From: Streptomyces sp. NBC_00568
GTDB lineage: Bacteria; Actinomycetota; Actinomycetes; Streptomycetales; Streptomycetaceae
Direction: 5' to 3'
NCBI RefSeq assembly: GCF_026341855.1
Contig: NZ_JAPENW010000001.1
Location: forward strand, 6,625,001-6,689,000
Length of the DNA: 64,000 bases
The first letter of the stretch is position 1. Every line of letters starts with the position of its first letter. The translations under genes and the position numbers were made by a program. The notes under the pieces were generated by a model, which did not search any database, had not been told where the DNA came from, and saw nothing but the letters and a program-made list of their open reading frames with translations. Shown in pieces: positions 40,553 to 49,007 of the stretch.

Positions 40553-41383
40553 TCAGATGTCTGTATCGTCCTCGGGTTCACCGGCGACCACCAGACGCCG
40601 CAGGTGCTCCGCGATCTCCGCGCGGGCCTCGGCGGGCATCCCGCCGTCGGTCACCAAGGTGTCGACCTGCTCCAGCACGGCGAACGAACTGAGGCCCACC
40701 GTGCCCCACTTGGTGTGGTCGGCGACGACGACGACACGGCGCGCGGACTGCACGAGCCGCCGGTTGGTCTCCGCCTCCGCGAGGTTCGGCGTCGACAGCC
40801 CCGCCTCGGCCGATATGCCGTGCACACCGAGGAAGAGGACATCGAAGTGCAGTGCCGCGATGGCCTGATCGGCCACCGGACCGACCAGGGAGTCGGACGG
40901 TGTGCGCACCCCACCCGTGAGGACGACGGTCGCGGCGCCCGGCCGCTGACCGGAGGTGCGCTGCGCCGAGTGGAACACGTCCGCCACACGCACCGAGTTG
41001 GTGACCACGGTCAGGTCCGGGACGTCCAGGAGCTGATGGGCCAGCGCATACGTCGTCGTACCACCGGAGAGGGCGATCGCCGAGCCCGGCGCGACCAGCT
41101 CGGCGGCGGCCCGCGCGATGTCCTCCTTGGCGGTCAGCTCCAGGCCCGACTTGGCCTCGAAACCCGGTTCGTGCGTGCTCGCCTCGACCACGGGCACCGC
41201 GCCGCCGTGCACCTTCTCGACGACACCCTGGCGGGCCAGCGCGTCGAGGTCGCGGCGGACCGTCATGTCGGAGACGCCGAGCCTTCGCGTCAGTTCGTTC
41301 ACGCGGACACCGCCGCGGCGGCGCACCTCGTCGAGGATCAGAGCGCGCCGCTGCTCCGCGAGGAGGTTCTGATTCTCACTCAC
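40553..41383 (-). CDS. DeoR/GlpR-family transcriptional regulator (orphan)
   Basis: 276 residues. HTH: LILDEVRRRGGVRVNELTRRLGVSDMTVRRDLDALARQGVVEKVHGGAV. Sensor: ARAAAELVAPGSAIALSGGTTTYALA and DVLFLGVHGISAEAGLSTPNL (sugar-phosphate isomerase-like fold). It normally senses a phosphorylated sugar. No sugar-metabolism gene lies next to it, so its targets are elsewhere. The GTG at 41383 (VSENQNLLAEQRR) fits the family; the longer upstream frame is composition. It is the second DeoR in the window but clearly different from the AgaR-like one. Confidence 0.92.
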   Translation of the reverse strand: MSENQNLLAEQRRALILDEVRRRGGVRVNELTRRLGVSDMTVRRDLDALARQGVVEKVHGGAVPVVEASTHEPGFEAKSGLELTAKEDIARAAAELVAPGSAIALSGGTTTYALAHQLLDVPDLTVVTNSVRVADVFHSAQRTSGQRPGAATVVLTGGVRTPSDSLVGPVADQAIAALHFDVLFLGVHGISAEAGLSTPNLAEAETNRRLVQSARRVVVVADHTKWGTVGLSSFAVLEQVDTLVTDGGMPAEARAEIAEHLRRLVVAGEPEDDTDI

Positions 41384-41662
41384 GACCGCTCCGGTCCTTT
41401 CGCCGCTGCCTGCCCGACTCCGCCCGAACCCGCTCCCACGTGGACATTCTCCTTGCCCGAGGTCTGGAGGACGACCCATCCTCGCACGGGACACCGCCGG
41501 TCGCGCCACTGCCCGCACGCCCACGGTGTCCCTTCCGTGCCGCCACTTTCACACGTATCGGGGAGATTCCGTGAGTTCGGGTGTGCGCGGTGCCCGGATC
41601 GCGCGATCCTTGTGCCTGCACATGACACATGCGACAGGCGTGGCGCGGGGAAGTGCGGAACA

Positions 41663-44062
41663 GTGGAACGTGCACGGGAACATGCCATCGACGGGGAGCC
41701 CGGCAGCCCCGTACACCGGCCCGAAGCGGCCGGAACCGCCCTGGAACTCCTGGTCCACGGGGTCGGCGGCACCACGCCGGAGGACATGCTGGACGATCCG
41801 CGGACGGTCCGGATCACCGGCGACGCGACGGCGGCCGTCTTCCGGCGCGCCGAGGACGTCGGCGCCGAGGAGCGCCCCGGCGACCACCGCGGCGGTCCGG
41901 TGCGCGAGGCGTACGTATGGTGCAACCTCACCTCCGGCAACGGCGCCCGTGCCCTATGGCTCCTGTTACTGCCCTTCATGGTGGTCAACCTCGCGCACTG
42001 GATGCGCCCGGCCTCGCTCGGCCGCGGGCGGGCCGTGCGCCTGTACGGGCTGCTCGTCCGCCTCGCAGGACTCACCCTCACGGTGCTGCTGGTCGCCGCC
42101 GCCTGCGAGGTCGCCCTCGACCTGGCCGCCTGGCAGTGCGCGGGCACCCGCACGTGCGTGCGCAACCACTCCTGGCTCGGTTTCCTCTCCCCGGACCGGC
42201 CCGACGCGGGCTGGTGGAGCCAGCCGGGCCGCCGCCTCGCCCTGGCCTGCCTGGTGCCCGCGGCGCTCACCGCCCTCCTCTGGTACCTGTCGCACCGCAC
42301 CTGGAGCGCGTACGAGTCGCAGCAGCCGATGTCCCGCGCCGCCGAACCCGACGAGGAGACCGACGGCACCGGACTGGGCCGCCCCGGCTTCTGGTACGGG
42401 CGCCGCCTGGTGGCCCGGCTGCGCGCCGCGCACACGGCCGCGGGCTTCCTGACCGTCGCCGCGGCCGTCGGCTCCTCGGCGGCCCGCTACGACCGCAGGC
42501 CCGGCGGGCCCGCCGTACTGGAAGTGCTGGGCGGGCTCCTGAACGCAACCCTCGTGGTGGGCGGGGCCGTTGTGCTGTGGGTGGTCTGCCGTCGCGGCCG
42601 CACCGAGAACCGGATCGACCACGCACGCGACCGGACGCTCGTACGCCGGCTGGCGCTGGGCTCGGTCGTCCTGCTCGTCCTCGCCCTGGTGTACGCCGGC
42701 TGGTCACGACCGGAGTGGCACTCGTCGGGGCGCCTGCCCGGCGACGCCACGTTCGGCGGCCTGGCCCTCGCGCAGGGCCTGCTCGTGATCGCGCTCGGCG
42801 TGGTCGCCCGCATCCTCTACCGCGCGAACCCCCGGGTCCCGGGCTCCCGCGGCACCGCGACCGGCACCGACGACACCCGCACCGCGATGCGTGGCTTCGC
42901 GGGGCCCGCCGTCGCCATGCTCGCCTGCGCGCTCGGCGGCGTGATGTCCGGAGGTGTGTCGCAGCGGGTCGCCGACTGGCTCGACGGCACCCGCCACTCG
43001 ATTCCCGGCCCGCCCGTCCTGCTGACCTGGCAGGCCTCCGCGATCCCGCCGCTGCTCGTCGTCCTGCTCGTTCTCATCGGCTGGCTCGCCCGGCGCACCT
43101 GGCGGCTGCGCCGCCGCGAGACGATCGCCGTCGAACGCGACTACCCGGGCGAGGCCAAGGACATCGCCCGCACCCGCCGCATCGCGAGCACCCGCGCGAT
43201 GGCCGCCCTCACCGACCGTGCGCCGCTCATGGTCGGCGTCGTCTCGTCCGTGACCCTGCTGCTCGGGGCCGGCGCCCTGGCCGGGGCCTTCACCACCGGG
43301 GACGCCCCGAGCGAGGCCGCGCGGGGGACGTACGGCGTCGTCCAGGGCGCGGCCGAGACCGCGCAGGCACTCGGCTCCTGGCTGATCGGCCTCGGCTTCA
43401 TCCTGTTCGTCACCTGGGGCCGCCGCGCCTACAAGGACCCCGCCGCCCGCCGTACGATCGGCATCCTCTGGGACGTCGGCACCTTCTGGCCGCGCGCGGC
43501 CCACCCCTTCGCGCCGCCCTGCTACGCCGAGCGCGCCGTGCCCGACCTCACCTGGCGCATGGCCACCTGGATCCGCGCCACCGGCGGACGGCTCGTGCTC
43601 TCCGGACACTCCCAGGGCAGTGTGCTGGCGGCCGCCGCGGCCTGGCAGCTCAAGCCCGCGGTCCGCAGGAGAATCGCGCTGCTCACCTACGGCTCACCGC
43701 TGGAGCGCCTGTACGGACGCTGGTTCCCGGCCCACTTCGGCCCCGCCGCCCTGGCCTCACTGCACCGGGAGGTCGCCTGCTGGCGCAATCTGTACCGTCC
43801 GACCGACCCCATCGGAGGACCCGTCCGGCTGCCCGGCGACTGCGGCCCAGAAGTCGACCACGAGCCCTTGAAGGACCCGCTCGCCTACGGCCGCACCGAG
43901 CGGCTGCCGCTGCCCGCGCCGGTCCTCGGCCACTCCGACTACCAGGCGGACCCGGCCTTCGCCGACGAGCGGGACCTGCTGCTGGCCCGGCTGCTGCCCG
44001 AGGTGCCGGGCCAGCGTCCCCGGAAGGACGCTCACGGCAGCTCCGGCAGGTCCTCCGAGTAG
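41663..44062 (+). CDS. Large integral membrane protein with serine-hydrolase domain
   Basis: 799 residues. About 11 membrane helices are spread over residues 80-590 (LWLLLLPFMVVNLAHWM, LTLTVLLVAAACEVALDLA, LLVVLLVLIGWLARR, ETAQALGSWLIGLGFILFVTWG). The N-terminus has the oxyanion-hole-like LELLVHGVGGTTPEDML. A soluble C-terminal region has the alpha/beta-hydrolase nucleophile GGRLVLSGHSQGSVLAAAAAWQLK (GxSxG). This matches an uncharacterised actinobacterial membrane lipase/thioesterase-like group. GTG start at 41663 has GGGGAA 13 nt upstream. Its last 31 bp overlap the convergent beta-helix-AAA+ gene. Confidence 0.85.
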   Translation: MERAREHAIDGEPGSPVHRPEAAGTALELLVHGVGGTTPEDMLDDPRTVRITGDATAAVFRRAEDVGAEERPGDHRGGPVREAYVWCNLTSGNGARALWLLLLPFMVVNLAHWMRPASLGRGRAVRLYGLLVRLAGLTLTVLLVAAACEVALDLAAWQCAGTRTCVRNHSWLGFLSPDRPDAGWWSQPGRRLALACLVPAALTALLWYLSHRTWSAYESQQPMSRAAEPDEETDGTGLGRPGFWYGRRLVARLRAAHTAAGFLTVAAAVGSSAARYDRRPGGPAVLEVLGGLLNATLVVGGAVVLWVVCRRGRTENRIDHARDRTLVRRLALGSVVLLVLALVYAGWSRPEWHSSGRLPGDATFGGLALAQGLLVIALGVVARILYRANPRVPGSRGTATGTDDTRTAMRGFAGPAVAMLACALGGVMSGGVSQRVADWLDGTRHSIPGPPVLLTWQASAIPPLLVVLLVLIGWLARRTWRLRRRETIAVERDYPGEAKDIARTRRIASTRAMAALTDRAPLMVGVVSSVTLLLGAGALAGAFTTGDAPSEAARGTYGVVQGAAETAQALGSWLIGLGFILFVTWGRRAYKDPAARRTIGILWDVGTFWPRAAHPFAPPCYAERAVPDLTWRMATWIRATGGRLVLSGHSQGSVLAAAAAWQLKPAVRRRIALLTYGSPLERLYGRWFPAHFGPAALASLHREVACWRNLYRPTDPIGGPVRLPGDCGPEVDHEPLKDPLAYGRTERLPLPAPVLGHSDYQADPAFADERDLLLARLLPEVPGQRPRKDAHGSSGRSSE

Positions 44063-46461
44063 AGCAAGGTCAGGTCGTCGGTGCTCGGCTCGTCCAGCTG
44101 GGCGACCCGGCCCGCGTGCCGCTCCACCATCGCCTCGAACGTCTGCCGCGCCGTGCGTCCGTTGCCGAACGCGGCACCCTTCGGAATCGCCGTGAAGTAC
44201 TTCAGGAGCGCCTCGGCCGCGCCGGGGCCCAGGCGGTACTCGTGCTCCTCGGCCTGCTGCTCCACGATCCGCAACAGCTCGTCGGGGAGGTAGTCGTTGA
44301 AGGTGATGGTCCGTGAGAAACGGGATGCCACACCGGGGTTGACCGACAGGAACCGCTCCATCTCGGCGGTGTACCCCGCGACGATCACCACCACCGCCTC
44401 CCGGTGGTCCTCCATCAGCTTCACCAGCGTGTCGATGGCCTCGCGTCCGAAGTCGCGGCCCGAGTCCTCCGGCGACAGCGCGTACGCCTCGTCGATGAAC
44501 AGCACGCCGCCGCGCGCCCGGTCGAACGCCTCCTGCGTACGGATCGCGGTCGACCCGATGTGCTCACCGACCAGGTCCACCCGGGACACCTCGACCAGAT
44601 GGCCCTTCTCCAGCACACCCAGCGAGGCCAGGATCTCGCCGTACAGCCGGGCGACGGTCGTCTTGCCGGTACCGGGGGAGCCGGTGAAGACGAGGTGGCG
44701 CCGGGCGGACGCCGCCTTGAGGCCCGCCTGCTGCCTGCGTCGGCCCACCTCGATCATGTCGGTGAGGGCGCGCACCTCGCGTTTGACGTTCTCCAGGCCC
44801 ACCAGTGTGTCGAGTTCACCGAGGACGATCCTGGATCCGCGGGCCGGCTGCGCGGGCTCCACGCCGCCGACGAGCGGTTCCCGTTCGGTGCTGCGCTGAC
44901 CGGGGATCGCCCCCAGCAGACTCGCGGACGAAGCCGACGTCTCGACCGCCGTCTCGTGCGCCGGGGTGTGCAGCGCGGTGCTCTCGTCGCTCGCGCAGTC
45001 CTCGACGACGGGACCCCCGCCGGGCGCCGCGCCCCCGTCGGCGAACTCGTAACCCCCGCGCGCGCACCGCTCGGTACGGCACTTGCGCAAGGTCGCCCGG
45101 CAGCCGTCGATCACATGGAAGCCGTAGCCTCCGCTGTCCGCCACCCGGCAGTTCAGGAAGCTGCCCCGGCCGTCGGCGGACACGTAGAAGCCGGCTTCGG
45201 CGGGCGAGGTGACCGTGCAGCGCTCGATCGTCGGATCGGCGCCCTTGGTGACGATCACTCCGGTCTGCGTGCCGTCCACGATGCAGCCGGACAGGTTGCC
45301 GCCGCTGCCGTGGTCACGGAACCAGGCACCCGTCGCGGCGTCGCGGATGCGGCAGTCGTCGAGCTGCGCGGTGGCGCCGTCGCTCACCGACACCGCGGTG
45401 TTGCGCACCTGCGAGATGTCACAGTCGACGACATCCGCGCGCGAACCCCGGTCGAGGACGAACAGCGCGTCCGGCACGTCGTGCACCCGGCACGAGTCCA
45501 GTACCGCGGTCGCGCCGTCACTCACCCACACCGCGGGGTAGTCGCCCGTGCTGTCGAAGATCTCGCACTGGTTGGCGTCCACGCGCGTGCCCGGGTCCCA
45601 GACCGAAAGGCCGTTGCGCCCGAACTGCCGCACGCTGGTACGTGTCAGTGTCAGCACCGAACGCGAGCGCAGATCGACCGCGTTCTCCGGGATGTCGTGG
45701 ATGCGGCAGTCGGCGAGCGTGAGCACCGCGTCTGTGTCGAGGGTGACGCCGTCGGCGGTCGTCCGGTGGACATCGCAGTCGGTGAGATGAGCCGTGGCCC
45801 GGCCGGTGATCTGCACCCCGGAACCCTTGACCTCGTACACCTCGCAACCCACCGCCTCCAGCGACGAGTTCTCGCCGGTCGCCGACAGGCCCGCACCGGA
45901 AGTGTGGTGCACCCGGCAGCGCTCGAGGCGCGGATGCGCGCCCCCGCGGACCACGACGCCCGACTGACCGGCCGCGACGACCTCGCACTCCTCGAACACC
46001 CCGCCGCCGCCGTCCAGTACGGCGATGCCGACGCCCGCGGGATTGTCGACCGTGCAGCGGCGCACGGTCGGGCGGGCGCCACCGCGCACCTCGATCCCGG
46101 CGGCGGACCGCGTGACGATCCGCACGTCCAGCAGTTCCGGTGTGCCGTCCTCGACGAGCAGCGCGGGCGCGGCGGAGTCCTGGCCCTCCACATGCAGGTC
46201 CTGGACCACGGCGGAGGCGCGCACGGTCAGCGGCACGCCGTCGACCGGAGCGATGCGCACGGAGCCGGGGGAGCCCTCGGGGCCGCGCAGCGTCACCGCC
46301 CGCTCCAGCACCAGGTTCTCCCGGTAGGTGCCGGGAGCGACGGTCAGGACGTCACCGTCGGCCGCGGCCTCCAGGGCGGCGGCCAGCGATGCGTACTCAC
46401 CCGTGCGGCGCCGCCACCGCGAGGTTCCGGTGTGCGTCACCTGGACCGTGCCCTGTGCCAT
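44032..46461 (-). CDS. Beta-helix repeat domain fused to CbxX/EccA-type AAA+ ATPase
   Basis: 809 residues, two parts. Residues ~1-480 form a right-handed parallel beta-helix: first a NosD/pectate-lyase-like start (SLAAALEAAADGDVLTVAPGTY) and then about 16 short repeats of the type GATAVLDSCRVHDVPDALFV, each with a conserved C and V/I ladder. After a linker, residues ~545-809 are a CbxX/CfqX/SpoVK AAA+ ATPase: Walker A FTGSPGTGKTTVARLYG, Walker B GGVLFIDEAYALSP, plus the VSRVDLVGEHIGSTA pore-loop-like segment. AAA+ proteins of this clade (EccA, RuBisCO activase CbxX) remodel proteins. The beta-helix may bind a polysaccharide or act as a recognition rod. Convergent overlap with the membrane hydrolase gene. 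Confidence 0.93.
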   Translation of the reverse strand: MAQGTVQVTHTGTSRWRRRTGEYASLAAALEAAADGDVLTVAPGTYRENLVLERAVTLRGPEGSPGSVRIAPVDGVPLTVRASAVVQDLHVEGQDSAAPALLVEDGTPELLDVRIVTRSAAGIEVRGGARPTVRRCTVDNPAGVGIAVLDGGGGVFEECEVVAAGQSGVVVRGGAHPRLERCRVHHTSGAGLSATGENSSLEAVGCEVYEVKGSGVQITGRATAHLTDCDVHRTTADGVTLDTDAVLTLADCRIHDIPENAVDLRSRSVLTLTRTSVRQFGRNGLSVWDPGTRVDANQCEIFDSTGDYPAVWVSDGATAVLDSCRVHDVPDALFVLDRGSRADVVDCDISQVRNTAVSVSDGATAQLDDCRIRDAATGAWFRDHGSGGNLSGCIVDGTQTGVIVTKGADPTIERCTVTSPAEAGFYVSADGRGSFLNCRVADSGGYGFHVIDGCRATLRKCRTERCARGGYEFADGGAAPGGGPVVEDCASDESTALHTPAHETAVETSASSASLLGAIPGQRSTEREPLVGGVEPAQPARGSRIVLGELDTLVGLENVKREVRALTDMIEVGRRRQQAGLKAASARRHLVFTGSPGTGKTTVARLYGEILASLGVLEKGHLVEVSRVDLVGEHIGSTAIRTQEAFDRARGGVLFIDEAYALSPEDSGRDFGREAIDTLVKLMEDHREAVVVIVAGYTAEMERFLSVNPGVASRFSRTITFNDYLPDELLRIVEQQAEEHEYRLGPGAAEALLKYFTAIPKGAAFGNGRTARQTFEAMVERHAGRVAQLDEPSTDDLTLLYSEDLPELP

Positions 46462-46632
46462 GGCGCTGTTGTGCCCCCACCTCGTCGTACGCGGGTCCTG
46501 CGAGGTCGTGCTGATGCCCCGTCGGTCGGGATCCCGGTCCCTGCCGGACAGCCTCTCACGACGGTGCCGAACAGTTCGGCCGGTCCACCGTAGCGTGCGC
46601 GGGGACGCCCGGTTGACCGGAGCGGAAAGGCG

Positions 46633-47238
46633 TCAGCTGCCGGTGCCTGCCTTGCCCCAGTCGGGACCCGCCTTGTCCCATGCCTGGTCCCAACGGGCAT
46701 GACGTCGGCGGATCATGTGCCCCACGATCAACCGTCTGGCTCCCGCCACGAATCCCGCCGACAGCACGGCCGCGCCGAAACCGGCCAGAACGGCGTGGGT
46801 GGCCGCGGTGGCACTGTCGAGCGGGCGGCCCACTATGCCGCCGTGCAGATCGGTCCAGATCGGGAAATGGTCCCCAGGACGGGGGGACTTGAGGGCGGCG
46901 ATCACCGTGCCGTGCTGCGGGGTGCCGTCCGGCGCCGTCCAGTCGGCCACGACGCGGCTGCGGGTGTCCCGTGCCGACGACGTCTCGGGGTCCGGCGCCA
47001 GCGGGCCCCGGGACAGCCTCCTGACAACGGTGGCGGTGACCTGGTGACGGTCCTCGCGCTGCTCCCGCACGGACCGCAGCAGCGCCTCCTGGGCCGAGGC
47101 CCCCACGACAGCTCCGACCAGGGGCGCGCCGACGAGGACGAACAGAAGGGCGGCCAGGGCCAGCCAGGCCTCCACGAGATCCGTCGTGCGGCGCAGCGGA
47201 TTGTGCCGCCAGCGCCAGAGACCGATGATCGCGTGCAC
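46633..47238 (-). CDS. Rv1733c-family two-helix membrane protein
   Basis: 201 residues. N-terminal LWRWRHNPLRRTTDLVEAWL leads straight into a helix (ALAALLFVLVGAPLVGAVVG). A soluble middle domain (QVTATVVRRLSRGPLAPDPETSSARDTRSRVVADWT, split) carries the D/R-rich loop of this family, followed by the second helix (TAATHAVLAGFGAAVLSAGFVAG) and a Trp-rich tail (RWDQAWDKAGPDWGKAG). Mycobacterial Rv1733c is an immunodominant membrane antigen of unknown role. GTG start with GGAAGGGGG 11 nt upstream. Confidence 0.88.
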   Translation of the reverse strand: MHAIIGLWRWRHNPLRRTTDLVEAWLALAALLFVLVGAPLVGAVVGASAQEALLRSVREQREDRHQVTATVVRRLSRGPLAPDPETSSARDTRSRVVADWTAPDGTPQHGTVIAALKSPRPGDHFPIWTDLHGGIVGRPLDSATAATHAVLAGFGAAVLSAGFVAGARRLIVGHMIRRRHARWDQAWDKAGPDWGKAGTGS

Positions 47239-47422
47239 CGTCCCGCACCCCCTTCCGCGTCCGTGATAACCCGCAGCGGAGCCGTTCACTCGGGACGCGG
47301 AGGAAGAGAGAGCGAAATCACCCTCCCCCGGGCCCTGCGTGAACATCTCACGCCGACTCAACGATCCCGCCCGGGGCCGGGGTTCCCCGTGCCCGGCCTC
47401 TGGCGGAATGTGATCGCAGGGG

Positions 47423-48247
47423 CTAGGAGAGGACGGTCACCGGGTCGCCCACGCGCAGCGTGCCGCGGGACTCGGGAACCAGGTTCTGTCCGAAGATCAG
47501 CCTGCCGGCGAAGCGGCGGTGGCGGGCGAGCGTGCGCAGTGGCTCCTTGCCGCGCGCGGCGGTGTCCTGGTCGGTCGTGGTGACGACGCAGCGCCCCGAC
47601 ATCCTGGTCACCCGGAAGGTCACCTCGCCGATGGCGATCCGCGACCAGTCGTCCTCGGCCCAGGCGTCGGTGCCGGAGACGACGACGTTCGGCCGGAAGC
47701 GGTTCATCGGCAGGGGACCCTCGTCGGCGTGGTCGCCCTGCGCGATCAAGGAGTTGAGCGCGTCCAGCGAAGAGAGCGTGGTGACGAGCAGGGGATAGCC
47801 GTCGGCGAAGTTAACCGTCTCGCCCGGCAGGGCGAACTCCGGGTCGACGGGCCGGCGCGTGGCGGGATCGTCCATGTGGACGAGGCGCACATCGGCGCCC
47901 AGGTAGCCGCTGCACCAGTCGTGCGCGGCCGGGTCGGCGAGGACCGCTTCCACCTTGTCGCCGAAGATCTGCACGGTCGTCGTGCCGACGGGCTCGGGCA
48001 CGGGAACGCTCACCGGCTCGCGGCCCTCGGCGGACAGACGAAGGCCGCCGCCGGAGAGAATCTCGGCGGCGGCCAGCGCCATACGCGGCTGCTCGCGTTG
48101 CGTGACGACCTTTCCCCCGTCGTCGATCAGGACCCAGCGTCGGTCTCCGGCCAGCCCCCAGGGCTCCACCTCGGCCTCCCGGGGTGACTGGCCCCGGAAC
48201 GCCTTGACCGGATGGACGTGAATCGAGTGCAGTTGCGCGTTCCCCAT
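47423..48247 (-). CDS. MOSC-domain protein (YcbX-like)
   Basis: 274 residues. N-terminal MOSC_N barrel: LHSIHVHPVKAFRGQSPREAEVEPWGLAGDRRWVLID. C-terminal MOSC domain: FRPNVVVSGTDAWAEDDWSRIAIG and the cysteine motif TRMSGRCVVTTTDQDTA (the MOSC catalytic/molybdenum-sulfur Cys), ending FGQNLVPESRGTLRVGDPV. Such proteins carry sulfur to the molybdenum cofactor or reduce N-hydroxylated compounds. ATG 48247 (MGNAQLHS) is chosen; ATG 48256 is equally possible. Lone gene. Confidence 0.92.
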   Translation of the reverse strand: MGNAQLHSIHVHPVKAFRGQSPREAEVEPWGLAGDRRWVLIDDGGKVVTQREQPRMALAAAEILSGGGLRLSAEGREPVSVPVPEPVGTTTVQIFGDKVEAVLADPAAHDWCSGYLGADVRLVHMDDPATRRPVDPEFALPGETVNFADGYPLLVTTLSSLDALNSLIAQGDHADEGPLPMNRFRPNVVVSGTDAWAEDDWSRIAIGEVTFRVTRMSGRCVVTTTDQDTAARGKEPLRTLARHRRFAGRLIFGQNLVPESRGTLRVGDPVTVLS

Positions 48248-48292
48248 GACCGCCATGGTGCCAGGAAGCACCGACAATCCGGTCCGAGGAGG

Positions 48293-48715
48293 TCAGTACC
48301 CGCGGTACTGCTGCCCGTTGTAGGGATCCTGGTAGGGAGCCGGGGCGGGCCGGGGAGCCGCGGGGCGCATCGCCTCGTAGCCCGTGCCGCTCGCCATCGG
48401 GCGGGGCTGCTGCGGCTGGGGGCCGGGATAGCCCCGAGGCGCGGCGGCCTGCTGCGGGATGTACGGCGCGGGAGCCTGCTGCAGCGGCGAGGGCTGCTGG
48501 GCCTGCTGGTAGCCGTACTGGTGCGAGGGGCCGGCCGGCAGCGCGGGGAGCGCCGACGGCAGCGCCGGGAGGTTGTTGCCCGAGTCGTAGGCGGAGGGGA
48601 CCCGGATCGGGGCGATCTGAGGGGTACCCCGCTCGGCGACGAGGGAGTCGTAGATCGGGGTGTCCTGGAAGGCGGAGTAGTAACCGCCGCCATAGGTGGA
48701 GCGGGGGGAGGTCAT
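48293..48715 (-). CDS. Proline/glutamine-rich small protein (DUF6643-like)
   Basis: 140 residues. N-terminal MTSPRSTYGGGYYSAFQDTPIYDSLVAERGTPQIAPIRVP is typical of a Streptomyces-specific family (DUF6643, from memory). The rest is disordered: repeated SALPALP, then QQAQQPSPLQQAPAPYIPQQ and PRPAPAPYQDPYNGQQYRGY. It probably acts as a flexible scaffold. ATG has GGGGGGAG immediately upstream. It is divergent from the double TerD gene with a ~290-bp gap. Confidence 0.8.
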   Translation of the reverse strand: MTSPRSTYGGGYYSAFQDTPIYDSLVAERGTPQIAPIRVPSAYDSGNNLPALPSALPALPAGPSHQYGYQQAQQPSPLQQAPAPYIPQQAAAPRGYPGPQPQQPRPMASGTGYEAMRPAAPRPAPAPYQDPYNGQQYRGY

Positions 48716-49007
48716 GGCACATAAGTTAAGCCCACGATGTGCTGGTTGGGGAGACCGATAAGAGGGTTGTTTTCCGTGTCGGCAGTGACGCGGGATCCCC
48801 AATGCGAGCGAACTCGGCAAAAAAGGACGTCAAAGATGGTTGAGATCGTGTAAAGGCCGAGCTGCGGACGGGTTACCGGCGGTTGACCTGGATCTTCCAG
48901 TGCGAGTCATGGGAGTTCGGCGGGCCGGGGGATTAGGTTTGGCGGGGACGGAGCCGGCCGTCCGCTCGGGACGCGCACCGGCGCGGAGACACGTGATGGG
49001 GGCGTAC

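Noticed and set aside
40604..41662. Long upstream extension of the membrane hydrolase frame
   Set aside because: It lies opposite the DeoR gene and encodes Arg/His-rich sequence without homology; the true start is near 41663.
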